NCBI RefSeq assembly: GCF_009498735.1
Contig: NZ_ML762448.1
Span: 1-44,328 of the forward strand
DNA from: Gracilibacillus oryzae
GTDB lineage: Bacteria; Bacillota; Bacilli; Bacillales; Amphibacillaceae
DNA: 44,328 bases
Direction of reading: 5' to 3'
Shown here piece after piece: positions 8,003 to 16,611 of the stretch (positions are counted from its first letter, which is position 1; every line of letters starts with the position of its first letter). Position numbers and translations under genes: made by a program. Below the pieces are notes generated by a model. The model was given only the letters and a program-made list of their open reading frames with translations, was not told the DNA's origin and made no database searches.

Positions 8003-9805
8003 ATGTGCGGTATTGTAGGTTATATTGGAGCAAATGATTCAAAGGAAGTCTTATTAACAGGACTGGAAAAGTTAGAATATAGAGGATACGACTCTGCGGG
8101 TATTGCTGTTTTAAATGAACAAGGAATGAATGTGTTTAAAGTAAAAGGCCGTATTGCCGTATTGCGCGAGAAAGTTGACGAGTCTGTCATGGCGAATGTA
8201 GGAATAGGTCATACTCGCTGGGCAACGCATGGTGAGCCTAGTGAGAACAATGCCCATCCGCATCAAAGTGCAACAGAGCGTTTTACTTTAGTTCATAATG
8301 GGGTAATCGAGAACTATTATGAACTGCGTGATGAGTATCTGCAAAATGTAGAGCTGAAAAGTGAAACAGACACAGAGATTGTTGTTCAGTTAATCGAACA
8401 GCTATATACTGAAACAAATGATGTTCTGGCAGCATTCCGCAAAGGCCTGTCATTATTAAAAGGTTCTTATGCTATTGCATTAATTGATAATGAAAATCCT
8501 GATCTTATTTATGTTGCCAAAAACAAGAGCCCATTGCTTGTTGGTCTTGGTGATGGGTTTAATGTTGTGGCAAGTGATGCAATGGCAACACTTAGAGAAA
8601 CGAATCGTTATGTAGAAATTGAAGATAAAGAAGTTGTACTTGTTCGCGCCGACCGTGTAGAAATTCAGAAATTAGATGGAACTGTTGTGGAGCGCGAGGA
8701 ATATATTGCAGAAATCGATGCAGCTGATACAGAAAAAGGAACATATCCTCATTTCATGTTAAAAGAGATCGATGAGCAGCCAATCGTTATCCGCAACATC
8801 ATTCAGGAATATCAAGCAGAAGATGACAGTATTAAATTAGCAGATGATGTGCGCCAAGCGATGAAGAATGCTGACAGAATTTATATTATTGCAGCAGGAA
8901 CTAGCTATCATGCAGGTTTGGTTGGGAAGCAATTTATCGAGAAATTGGCTAATATCCCAGTTGAAGTCCATATCGCTAGTGAGTTCTCATATAATATGCC
9001 ATTATTATCTGTAAAACCACTGTTTGTCTTTATTTCTCAGAGTGGAGAAACAGCAGACAGTCGTTCCGTATTAGTTCAAACAAAAGCGTTGGGCCACCCT
9101 GCCTTAACGATTACAAATGTTCCTGGTTCTACCCTTTCTCGTGAAGCAGATTATACGTTACATTTACATGCAGGACCAGAAATAGCAGTAGCTTCAACCA
9201 AAGCATATACTGCCCAAATCGCTGTACTTGCGATTTTAGCTGTTGATACAGCAAGAGTGAAAGGCATTGATCTTTCATTTGATCCATTACAGGAATTAGG
9301 TATTGTTGCAAGCGCAATGGAGGCCTTAACGGATCAAAAGGAAGAATTTGACCGTATGGCGAAAGAAATGTTCGAAACAACGCGTAATGCCTTCTTCATC
9401 GGCCGTGGAGTAGATTACTTTGTTGTTCAGGAAGCATCATTGAAATTAAAAGAGATCTCTTATATCCAGGCAGAAGGTTTTGCCGGAGGAGAATTAAAGC
9501 ATGGTACAATTGCCTTAATAGAAGAAGGTACACCAGTTATTGCAATTTCCACACAGGAAAATGTGAATCTTTCCATCCGCGGAAATGTTCAGGAAGTAGC
9601 GGCACGTGGAGCTAATACATGTGTTGTAAGTATGAAAGGATTAGAGCAAGACAGTGATGCTTTCGTTCTGCCACATGTACATGAATTATTAACACCATTA
9701 GTAAGTGTTATTCCAATGCAGTTACTTGCTTATTATGCAGCGTTGCACCGTGATTGTGATGTGGATAAACCGCGTAACTTAGCGAAAAGTGTAACAGTGG
9801 AATAA
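8003..9805 (+). CDS. glmS: Glutamine-fructose-6-phosphate aminotransferase GlmS
   Basis: GlmS makes glucosamine-6-phosphate from fructose-6-phosphate and glutamine, the first committed step to UDP-GlcNAc. The 600-residue protein starts MCGIVGY, with the glutaminase nucleophile Cys2 directly after Met. That fixes the start at ATG 8003 (behind AAGGAGG) rather than further upstream. The glutaminase domain (1-240) has [10 protein letters not shown] and NGVIENY. Two SIS domains follow, with SQSGETADS and STKAYTAQ. The end [13 protein letters not shown] is typical. It is monocistronic, with a ribozyme leader and its own terminator. Confidence 0.98.
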   Translation: MCGIVGYIGANDSKEVLLTGLEKLEYRGYDSAGIAVLNEQGMNVFKVKGRIAVLREKVDESVMANVGIGHTRWATHGEPSENNAHPHQSATERFTLVHNGVIENYYELRDEYLQNVELKSETDTEIVVQLIEQLYTETNDVLAAFRKGLSLLKGSYAIALIDNENPDLIYVAKNKSPLLVGLGDGFNVVASDAMATLRETNRYVEIEDKEVVLVRADRVEIQKLDGTVVEREEYIAEIDAADTEKGTYPHFMLKEIDEQPIVIRNIIQEYQAEDDSIKLADDVRQAMKNADRIYIIAAGTSYHAGLVGKQFIEKLANIPVEVHIASEFSYNMPLLSVKPLFVFISQSGETADSRSVLVQTKALGHPALTITNVPGSTLSREADYTLHLHAGPEIAVASTKAYTAQIAVLAILAVDTARVKGIDLSFDPLQELGIVASAMEALTDQKEEFDRMAKEMFETTRNAFFIGRGVDYFVVQEASLKLKEISYIQAEGFAGGELKHGTIALIEEGTPVIAISTQENVNLSIRGNVQEVAARGANTCVVSMKGLEQDSDAFVLPHVHELLTPLVSVIPMQLLAYYAALHRDCDVDKPRNLAKSVTVE

Positions 9806-9880
9806 AAGGAATTTGTCTTTCGAACAATTGGGAGATGCTAGCATCTTAACAAACCAATGGTGACGTTAAATAGTTTAAAT

Positions 9881-9931
9881 AAGGTCGAAGGAAAATCAGG
9901 AAGAAACCCTGGTGCTCTTTCGGTCTTTTTT
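9881..9931 (+). terminator. glmS terminator
   Basis: A long imperfect stem pairs 9881-9900 with 9908-9927 (about 18 of 20 positions, counting G-T pairs) and runs into T residues up to 9931. Confidence 0.88.
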
Positions 9932-9982
9932 ATATTTTTAAGGGTACGTAGGGGGTTAACAGCCACACTTGTATGCGCTATC

Positions 9983-10023
9983 TTGCCAGAGGAAATAAGA
10001 CATGCTAAAATTTATTATAATGA
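9983..10023 (+). promoter_or_regulatory. tetR promoter with overlapping candidate operator
   Basis: TTGCCA (9983-9988), 17 bases, and TGCTAAAAT (extended -10, hexamer 10006-10011) make a strong sigmaA promoter. TTTATTATAATGA at 10011-10023 overlaps the start region and is nearly repeated in a palindrome just after tetR, so it is a candidate operator. Confidence 0.65.
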
Positions 10024-10050
10024 TCGCTCTAAATAAAAGGGGGGTATCTT

Positions 10051-10602
10051 ATGAGAACGTCACTGAAAAAAGAATCCATAATGAATGCAGCTGAAAAGTT
10101 ATTCAACCAGCAAGGCTTTCATGCAGTTGGGGTGAAAAGCATACTGGATCAGGCTGGGGTTGCGCCAATGACCATGTATTATCATTTCAAATCAAAGGAA
10201 GATCTGATAATAGAAATCTTAGCGCGACGGGAGGAGAATTATTTTCAGCACTTGGAAGAGAGTGTAAACAAGAAGAAGAACTTAAATACATATTTGAAGT
10301 CTCTGGTGAAAGCTCATATAAACTGGCTAAACAAAGAGAGTTATAATGGCTGTTTATTCTTAAGGGCAAAACAGGAATACGAGGGTATTAATGAGGAAAT
10401 TGTTGAATTAACCATTCAGCATAAAACGAAGCTTTTAACCCAATGTAACCAAGATCTGCAGTCGTTTAAGACCTCTGATTCCCTTGGTATGCAATTGTCA
10501 ATTATTCTGGAGGGATTAACATCAATAATACAGGTGTCAGGGCATGACGAAGTAAAAAAGGCTGCAAAGGAAATAATAAAAAGTCTTAAATTAAACAAAT
10601 AA
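10051..10602 (+). CDS. TetR/AcrR-family transcriptional regulator
   Basis: The 183-residue regulator has an N-terminal TetR helix-turn-helix (IMNAAEKLFNQQGFHAVGVK, then VAPMTMYYHFKSKEDLI, residues 10-55) and a variable C-terminal ligand domain of the YfiR type. The start follows AAAAGGGGGG. No target gene is adjacent on the same strand; the next gene downstream is convergent. A 16-bp perfect palindrome follows the gene. The ligand and regulon cannot be read from the sequence. Confidence 0.9.
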   Translation: MRTSLKKESIMNAAEKLFNQQGFHAVGVKSILDQAGVAPMTMYYHFKSKEDLIIEILARREENYFQHLEESVNKKKNLNTYLKSLVKAHINWLNKESYNGCLFLRAKQEYEGINEEIVELTIQHKTKLLTQCNQDLQSFKTSDSLGMQLSIILEGLTSIIQVSGHDEVKKAAKEIIKSLKLNK

Positions 10603-10620
10603 AACTCTAAAATTTTTATT

Positions 10621-10636
10621 GTTTATTATAATAAAC
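10621..10636. promoter_or_regulatory. 16-bp perfect palindrome after tetR
   Basis: GTTTATTATAATAAAC is a perfect dyad. It shares TTTATTATAAT with the sequence at 10011-10021 in the tetR promoter, so both may be TetR operators. A weak terminator or AT-rich coincidence is the alternative. Confidence 0.4.
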
Positions 10637-10707
10637 GTTATATATAAAAAATGATATGCTTATAAATAACTTCTTAAATGTTTAGAGAGTGGATTGTTTT
10701 ATTAACA

Positions 10708-10737
10708 GAAAAATGCTGCCGACAAAGAGTCGACAGC
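10708..10737 (-). terminator. Terminator of the SLH-PAP2 gene
   Basis: On the minus strand GCTGTCGAC pairs with GTCGGCAGC (one G-T pair; plus coordinates 10715-10723 and 10729-10737), followed by ATTTTTC. Confidence 0.8.
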
Positions 10738-10762
10738 TAGTCTCGGATAAATAATATCCAAG

Positions 10763-13459
10763 TTATTTGGTTTCAATATGTGCAATAACACTATTATCTT
10801 CATAAGTAACAGTTAAATTGTATCCATCAGCTGTTACATTATCAAATTGACCTATTACTTCATTTCCAGTAATTAAAGTAATTTCTTTAGCACCTTCTAC
10901 TTTATAATTAGAAAGATCTAAATTCAAATCTCCGCCTTCAAGATAAACAAGTCCATCAACGTTTAGCTGACTGTTGTTTTTAATAGTTAAAGTTCCAGCA
11001 TCCATTGTAAAGTTACCATCTAATTGTAAAGCTTCATCTGAATTAACTAAAACTGTTCCATTTTCTACATAAAGATCACCAGTACCAAAAGCAGTAGCTG
11101 ATGCAGCTTCTAGTGTTCCACCCTGCAGCAAAGTTCCTCCAGTATAGCTGTTATCTCCAGTTAATGTCAGTGTTCCTGTTCCTTGCTTAGTAAGCATACC
11201 ACTGCCGCTAATATCATTTCTCCACCAGTCATGAGCATTGAATCTTCCTTTGGAAGCATCCATGTTTACTGTGACATTGTCTAAGAATGCACCATATCCA
11301 TCAGCTGCTGTTACCAAATCAATTCTGCCCCAACCGTTTGATTCATCAATAACTGGGTAACCTGAATCAATTTCTGTTGTATATAATACTTCTCTCCGTT
11401 GTTCGTCTGTCAAATATGGCTGGCGAGTTTCTAATAAGACTTCTGCCCCTTTCGGTACGACAGGCTCTAAACCTTTTGTTCCTGTTTGAGGTAATCCATA
11501 AGTCATTTTTTCTCGGTAGAATGCTTTATTTGCTTCATGGTCTTCCCATTTTTGTTCATCATACGCACTTTCAAATGTATAATCCTCTGTTACTGTATGT
11601 GCATATTCATACAAGCTCATGTTATTGGCTTCAGCTAATTCTCCAAATACCTCTCCTGCATTATTATATGCCTTCTCTAATACTTCTTTGTTGTCTTCCT
11701 TATTATATGCATAAGCAGTCATTGCTGTAGACTGGATTCGGCCACCGATTACATCAAGTGGTGAGTGCATACCTGTTACGATTCTGTTTTCTCCCATTTG
11801 AGCAGCTCTAGTTAAAAACTCAGAATATCTTTCCGGAGTCGCGTATGCAAATCCAAATGTTGATAAATAAGATGCACTTGTATGCCCGCTAGGGAAAGCT
11901 CCATCTTTTCCTCTTCCGTCTTCAGCTTTTCTTTTTACATATTCTAATGCCGGGATGATTTCAACATTCGTTTCATATTGTTGATAATGTCTTTCTCCAG
12001 TTACTTTTTTCCCGCCTGAAGGTAAGGCTTCTTCTAAAGTTTTCCCGCTGCCAATCGTATCCCATACAGGTAATCCATTCTCGTCAATTACTTCGATAAC
12101 TTCTCCGTTTGAGTTCATTCTATATGGTCTAGGGGAGGAGAAGAAGTATTTGGACGGATTTGACGAAGATGGATTTTCAAATCTAATTAGACTAACTAAA
12201 TCCATCGCACCCGAAAGTTCAGAGTCCTCCCATTCTCCCATTCCTTGGGCCTGGTCTTCAACAGTCGTCTCTTCCAATACTTTATTCATGTCCTCTTTTG
12301 ATCTAACAACACTTGTTACCGGGTTTACGATATCTGCATAGTCATTAGCTAACGGTCCATAAGCATCCATCATACTATATATCTTGTCTCTTTGGTCATC
12401 ATAATATGCTGCTAAAGCTTCTTCATCTGTTCTGTTTTGAGTAACCTCTTCCACATACTTTATGTTAGCTTCCCAAGTCTCTGGATCTCTGATTTCTGCA
12501 TTAGCATATGTTTCCTTATCTGCTACTACTTTTGTCTCATCATTTTTATATCCATCAAAATAAACAGTTGGTCCGTCACCGTATTTTGCAACTTCCCCAT
12601 TTGCACCAGGTTCTGTTAACGCTGTTCCGTCTCTCCAGTCAGGCTGGTTCATTGACCAAACATTATCAAAACCGTCTAAAATATTGATAAAAGGATTAGT
12701 TGCAGCGATATTCTTTAATTCAGGATCTGCAGCATTTTCGCCATTTTCTACTGCAGGCAAAGGTTCTTCTACCTCAGGGACAGGTACGTTCAGTTCGTTA
12801 TCAGTCCCCTGTGGCTTAGATGGTTTCGCAGTTTCCTCTGTATCTAAAGCATTATCTAATGTAATAACTGCTTCTGCACGTGTAATGTTATTGAGAGGTT
12901 TGAAACTTCCGTCTGGATAGCCAGCCATAATATCCTCAGTCAACATACCGCCAACAGAACCTTTACTCCAACTTGGAATAGAAGCAGCATCTGTAAACGA
13001 ATTAGCGGCTTCTTCGTTCTCATTTAAATTAGTAATTTCTGCAATCATTCTAGCAGCTTCTTGACGAGTAATAGAATCTTGAGGCTTGATGGTATTATCC
13101 GGATAACCGTGCAAATATCCCGCTTCAACCGCTTTGGTCACATCTTCATAATACCAAGCATCTTTAGCAACATCTTCATAATTTATATCCGTTTCTTCCG
13201 TAAACCCAAATGTTCTATTAACAAGACTCATAAATTCGGCTCTGGTCATAAAGTTATTTGGTTTGAAGGAACCGTCAGGATATCCTGTAATTAAGCCATT
13301 ATCAATCCATGTTTGAATCTGCTCTTCTGCAAAGTTCCCTTTGATATCGGAAAGTTCACTGGCTGCTTGTACAGTGCTTGAAGAAAATCCCATTGTCAGC
13401 ATTCCAGCTAGTGCTACTGAACTTATTAATTTTTTGCTTGTAAACTTCATTTTTTTCAT
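10763..13459 (-). CDS. Secreted SLH-anchored PAP2-type acid phosphatase with autotransporter-associated repeat
   Basis: The 898-residue exported protein begins MKKMKFTSKKLISSVALAGM, with a likely signal cleavage after VQA. Three SLH domains follow (about residues 30-215: ITGYPDGSFKP, LHGYPDNTIKP, MAGYPDGSFKP) for non-covalent wall attachment. An acidic proline-rich linker leads to a vanadium-haloperoxidase/PAP2-type phosphatase domain with K-x6-RP (KYFFSSPRP), FPSGHTSAS and R-x5-H-x3-D (RIVTGMHSPLD). The C-terminus carries one autotransporter-associated beta repeat (SGMLTKQGTGTLTLTGDNSY, then TGGTLLQGGTLEA) and further beta strands. AAAGGGG precedes ATG 13459; the TTG at 13480 is disfavoured. 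The substrate is unknown; a surface phosphomonoesterase is likely. Confidence 0.88.
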   Translation of the reverse strand: MKKMKFTSKKLISSVALAGMLTMGFSSSTVQAASELSDIKGNFAEEQIQTWIDNGLITGYPDGSFKPNNFMTRAEFMSLVNRTFGFTEETDINYEDVAKDAWYYEDVTKAVEAGYLHGYPDNTIKPQDSITRQEAARMIAEITNLNENEEAANSFTDAASIPSWSKGSVGGMLTEDIMAGYPDGSFKPLNNITRAEAVITLDNALDTEETAKPSKPQGTDNELNVPVPEVEEPLPAVENGENAADPELKNIAATNPFINILDGFDNVWSMNQPDWRDGTALTEPGANGEVAKYGDGPTVYFDGYKNDETKVVADKETYANAEIRDPETWEANIKYVEEVTQNRTDEEALAAYYDDQRDKIYSMMDAYGPLANDYADIVNPVTSVVRSKEDMNKVLEETTVEDQAQGMGEWEDSELSGAMDLVSLIRFENPSSSNPSKYFFSSPRPYRMNSNGEVIEVIDENGLPVWDTIGSGKTLEEALPSGGKKVTGERHYQQYETNVEIIPALEYVKRKAEDGRGKDGAFPSGHTSASYLSTFGFAYATPERYSEFLTRAAQMGENRIVTGMHSPLDVIGGRIQSTAMTAYAYNKEDNKEVLEKAYNNAGEVFGELAEANNMSLYEYAHTVTEDYTFESAYDEQKWEDHEANKAFYREKMTYGLPQTGTKGLEPVVPKGAEVLLETRQPYLTDEQRREVLYTTEIDSGYPVIDESNGWGRIDLVTAADGYGAFLDNVTVNMDASKGRFNAHDWWRNDISGSGMLTKQGTGTLTLTGDNSYTGGTLLQGGTLEAASATAFGTGDLYVENGTVLVNSDEALQLDGNFTMDAGTLTIKNNSQLNVDGLVYLEGGDLNLDLSNYKVEGAKEITLITGNEVIGQFDNVTADGYNLTVTYEDNSVIAHIETK

Positions 13460-13804
13460 ATTTCCCCTTTCACAAATCAATTGTTAAGAACGGATGTATT
13501 TATTATGTGGCTATTACTTAATGAGGAGAAGTTATAAAACGTAAGGAATTACTTTCTGTTTTTTCCTCCTGTCTCTAATGTTATTACTCTACCTGATATA
13601 ACTACCATTTTATATGTATTAGTTCTAACTACTGCAAATCGAACTGATGCTGTAACAGTTAATAGAACCATTATTGCAAATCTCAAAAATGATAATTCCT
13701 TTGAAATTCTAGCTTCTCCTGTAGTAATTTGTACCACTAATTGATAAATATATAAAACTAATGCTAAGTAAATACAGGAATAGTGTAAAGATTATGTAAA
13801 TTAT

Positions 13805-13831
13805 TGAAACTTTTTGCCGGTGAATATCGTA
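13805..13831 (+). promoter_or_regulatory. Second sigmaW-type promoter
   Basis: TGAAAC at 13805-13810 and CGTA at 13828-13831 are 17 bases apart, exactly as in the sigW promoter at 1378. It faces the lipoprotein gene at 14023, about 190 bases downstream. A hairpin with a T run lies between. Related ECF factors could also recognise it. Confidence 0.65.
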
Positions 13832-13915
13832 ATTGTAATAATATGAGATTTATATTGTTTGAAGAAGTTGATTAAAAAGGGGGAAATTCCTAAATTGAGA
13901 AAAAGCTAATAATAT

Positions 13916-13968
13916 TTCGCTTTCCTGCAAGTATAAACATTGCCAAGCGAAGTTTTTGATGCTTTTTT
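13916..13968 (+). terminator. Terminator or attenuator between the sigmaW-type promoter and the lipoprotein gene
   Basis: TTCGCTT (13916-13922) pairs with AAGCGAA (13945-13951), with an inner GCAA/TTGC stem. TTTTT follows at 13953-13957 and a second T run near 13962-13968. It could end a short RNA of about 125 bases or attenuate transcription into the lipoprotein gene. Apart from this and the promoter, 13481-14016 holds only a doubtful 62-codon minus-strand frame. Confidence 0.55.
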
Positions 13969-14022
13969 TATTTTCTTCTTAACTTAAATCTGAATTTACA
14001 AGACCCGCAAAGGAGAATGATC

Positions 14023-15141
14023 ATGAGAAAATTATATTGTATGCTGTGTTTGGCCGTCATTACTATGTTATTACTGGCAGGTTGTAATAGTAATGGTGCT
14101 GGTACTGCCACTGATGGAACGAAGGATGAATCTGCCGGTTATGAAGAAGTTACAACATTAGATTTAGAAGGTCCAGTCACAGGCATGAACTTTTCCCTGG
14201 ATGAAGATGGGAACACCATGTTATGGGGAGAAAATGACGGTGGTATCGGAGATGACTTGAGACGTAATGTATGGGTTGATGGAGAAGTGAAAGAGCTTGA
14301 TATCGAAACATGGGATCAGTTTACCACGATGACCAAAACAGGTCACCTTGTCAATGGAGTGGTGAATTGGGATGCTAGTGTAGAAGAAAGGCATTCTATT
14401 GCAGAGTATGATCCGATTATCGATCAAACGAAAAAATTCACGGCCCATAATGATCGGGATGACATATTGCTGCCAGGTCACGGTACATATCTTCAGGATC
14501 CAAGGACATACATTCACACAGATACAAATCCGAACAATGAAGAAGCCAAGGTATATCTCTGGGATATAGACAACAATGAATTTACAGATTTGGATTTTCT
14601 TGAAGACATAAAGAGTAATGCCGGGGAATTAACTTCCTATCCACACTATTATTTAAATAAAGATGCATCGAAGGTTTATGCAACAGTATTAAAAGAGGGG
14701 ATATTTTCTTATGATATCGCATCAGGGGAAACAGAGACTTTGCTGAAGTCAGAGGAAGTCATGCCGCAGGGGAATGTTACAACAATGCTGACATCTGATG
14801 AAAAGCATCTTATCTACTATACCAATAATGGAGAAGACTTTGATTTTACCTATTATGCTCTAGATCTGGAAACAAATGAACCAATGGAGCTTGGAAAGGG
14901 GACTAGTGTGTTTACACTTTCCAATGGTAATGTTGCTATCGTTGATGAAAATAAAGTAAATCTTTATGATTTTGAGACAGAAAAACTGGAAACCCTTCAT
15001 GAAATTGAATTAAATGAAGACCAAAGCCTTGATAATGTAACGGTAAGTTTAGATGGCAGCACCATAGCCTATGGGTACACAACAGAGGGGGAAGAAGATC
15101 AAGAGGATACATCTTATATAAGCATCTTAAGCAATAAATAG
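14023..15141 (+). CDS. Lipoprotein with beta-propeller-like repeats
   Basis: The 372-residue product starts MRKLYCMLCLAVITMLLLAG, then Cys: a clear lipobox (LAGC), so it should be lipid-anchored on the outer face of the membrane. The mature part is acidic and has repeated motifs such as SLDEDGNTMLWGENDGG, LTSDEKHLIYYTNNG and SLDGSTIAYGYTTEG, resembling TolB/WD40-like propeller blades. I recognise no named family. ATG 14023 is preferred because AAAGGAGA ends right before the ATG at 14017. A sigmaW-type promoter upstream suggests an envelope-stress link. Confidence 0.78.
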   Translation: MRKLYCMLCLAVITMLLLAGCNSNGAGTATDGTKDESAGYEEVTTLDLEGPVTGMNFSLDEDGNTMLWGENDGGIGDDLRRNVWVDGEVKELDIETWDQFTTMTKTGHLVNGVVNWDASVEERHSIAEYDPIIDQTKKFTAHNDRDDILLPGHGTYLQDPRTYIHTDTNPNNEEAKVYLWDIDNNEFTDLDFLEDIKSNAGELTSYPHYYLNKDASKVYATVLKEGIFSYDIASGETETLLKSEEVMPQGNVTTMLTSDEKHLIYYTNNGEDFDFTYYALDLETNEPMELGKGTSVFTLSNGNVAIVDENKVNLYDFETEKLETLHEIELNEDQSLDNVTVSLDGSTIAYGYTTEGEEDQEDTSYISILSNK

Positions 15142-15244
15142 TCAGGAGACATAGGTAACCTTGTAAGGCAGAGAATATTAATGTTGGGATTGTTTTTAAG
15201 ACTTTCATCAATAGTTTATAACATTGGTGTCAGTCTTATTTTTA

Positions 15245-15272
15245 TTGAAAAAATGGAAAAATTATCTATATT
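15245..15272 (+). promoter_or_regulatory. Candidate promoter of the DoxX-like gene
   Basis: TTGAAA (15245-15250), 16 bases, TATATT (15267-15272). Confidence 0.45.
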
Positions 15273-15333
15273 AATATGTTTGAATCTCACCTGGAATGGT
15301 TATGTAGAGAGTAAATAGAAAGGTGGTTTACAT

Positions 15334-15717
15334 ATGATAGTATTTATCCGAACCTTATATTCACTTCTCTTACTATGTACAGGTATTATGCATTTTGTCT
15401 GTGAACGCAACTTCCTAAGAATGGTCCCGAAGATTCTCCCATTTCGACGGTTTATCGTATTAGTTTCAGGTATATTTGAATTCATATTTTCGGCCTTCCT
15501 CTGGATAAGAAAAGGTCAGGAAATCACTGGAAAGTTGTTAGCGTTATTTATGATCGCCATTTTTCCGGCAAATATTTACATGGCTGTGAACATGATTTCG
15601 TTCAAGCCAGACAAAAAAGCCAATCCCTTGCTTCAATGGCTACGGCTGCCGATGCAGCTTCCGTTAATAATCGCAGCATTAAAACTGGGGAAAAGAAGTA
15701 ACAGGGGCACAATCTAG
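15334..15717 (+). CDS. DoxX-like small integral membrane protein
   Basis: The 127-residue protein has four hydrophobic segments (about residues 3-22, 38-57, 68-88, 103-120) and the DoxX-like layout, with LYSLLLLCTGIMHFV at the start and LALFMIAIFPANIYMAVNM in the third helix. The start follows AAAGGTGG. It has no operon partner; a GC-poor hairpin follows at 15707-15732. The function is unknown; DoxX-type proteins are often linked to thiol or redox metabolism. Confidence 0.72.
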   Translation: MIVFIRTLYSLLLLCTGIMHFVCERNFLRMVPKILPFRRFIVLVSGIFEFIFSAFLWIRKGQEITGKLLALFMIAIFPANIYMAVNMISFKPDKKANPLLQWLRLPMQLPLIIAALKLGKRSNRGTI

Positions 15718-15732
15718 TTGATGAGGTTGTGC
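15707..15732 (+). terminator. Weak terminator after the DoxX-like gene
   Basis: GCACAATC (15707-15714) pairs with GGTTGTGC (15725-15732); the tail is TATATATATT rather than a T run. Confidence 0.4.
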
Positions 15733-15842
15733 TATATATATTATTGAGCTTAATAAGAAAAACAAAATTTCACACCAGTTTTATATGGTTTTGGTGACTG
15801 CGACTGGAATTAGTAATTTCTGTTTATCTGCTTTGAAAAAAA

Positions 15843-16427
15843 TTAATCCAGCACATTTTTTCGCTTTTGATAACGAGTAACTTTTTCTCGATTTCCAAAA
15901 ATCTTCATTGAACACCATTTCCGCCTTCCTCTTGTATCCATAAATAATAAAACACAATCCGGATTGGCACAGTGATGCATGTTAGATAACTTATTTTCAG
16001 CATAAAGCGTGAGAGCATCATAAGCTAATACTGCAATCAAAGCATCCTCCGACCTGCCAACTGGTCTTGCTATCAATTGATTCTCTTTCAATTGATAAGT
16101 AAATGGGGCTTTTTTTATTTGAGCTTCAAGATTTTTGATCCATTCATCATCAGGTTCCTTTCCATCCGCGAAATCTTCGTACGCCTTACGCAAAGAAGAG
16201 CGAATGTTTCTCATTAGCGGCAATGCCTCCAAAGCCCATTCTTTCACATTACCTGAAATTTGCTGTTGGGATAAGTAGCCCTTTTTGATCAGTGTATCTA
16301 TCCATTGGATTAAGTCATCTGCTGAAGTCAGTAAATCAATACGTGCTCCATTACGAACTACTTCTGTATTGACAAGATCTAATGACAGATGACCAGAGAA
16401 AAGGGGGAATTTTATTTTTTCTTCCAT
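15843..16427 (-). CDS. CGNR/ABATE-type transcriptional regulator with altered zinc finger
   Basis: The 194-residue protein has an N-terminal ABATE (DUF1470-type) domain, starting with FPLFSGHLSLDLVNTEV, and a C-terminal CGNR-type finger. The ligands Cys153, Cys158 and Cys172 are present (CANPDC, WCSM). The fourth position reads FGNR instead of CGNR: Phe177 replaces the expected Cys, encoded by a plain TTT. The basic tail REKVTRYQKRK probably contacts DNA. The gene is divergent from the DinB gene, and repeated AGGTTA/TAACCT half-sites lie between them. ATG 16427 follows AAGGAG. Confidence 0.82.
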   Translation of the reverse strand: MEEKIKFPLFSGHLSLDLVNTEVVRNGARIDLLTSADDLIQWIDTLIKKGYLSQQQISGNVKEWALEALPLMRNIRSSLRKAYEDFADGKEPDDEWIKNLEAQIKKAPFTYQLKENQLIARPVGRSEDALIAVLAYDALTLYAENKLSNMHHCANPDCVLLFMDTRGRRKWCSMKIFGNREKVTRYQKRKNVLD

Positions 16428-16454
16428 CGAAAACTACTCCTTAAAAATTTTTAC

Positions 16455-16533
16455 TAACCTATTATAACACGCTTGACAGGTTAATTGAAAACAGATATAT
16501 TATTAACCATTAAGACCAACTTTATGAGGTTAG
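16455..16533. promoter_or_regulatory. Divergent promoter region with AGGTTA half-sites
   Basis: On the plus strand TTGACA (16473-16478), 17 bases, TATATT (16496-16501) is a near-consensus promoter for the DinB gene. On the minus strand TGTTATAAT (plus 16461-16469) is an extended -10 for the CGNR gene. TAACCT at 16455-16460 and AGGTTA at 16478-16483 form an inverted repeat over both promoters, and AGGTTAG recurs at 16527-16533. They are candidate binding sites of the CGNR regulator. Confidence 0.6.
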
Positions 16534-16611
16534 TTGACTCGCGTTTATTTTTATTACACTAATAACGACCCTTAGTTAGCTCAGAGCATAATAAAAAGAG
16601 GAGTGGTTGTA

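Noticed and set aside
13549-13737. 62-codon minus-strand frame upstream of the SLH-PAP2 gene
   Set aside because: It starts at GTG with no ribosome binding site, has no recognisable motif and lies in an AT-rich promoter region.
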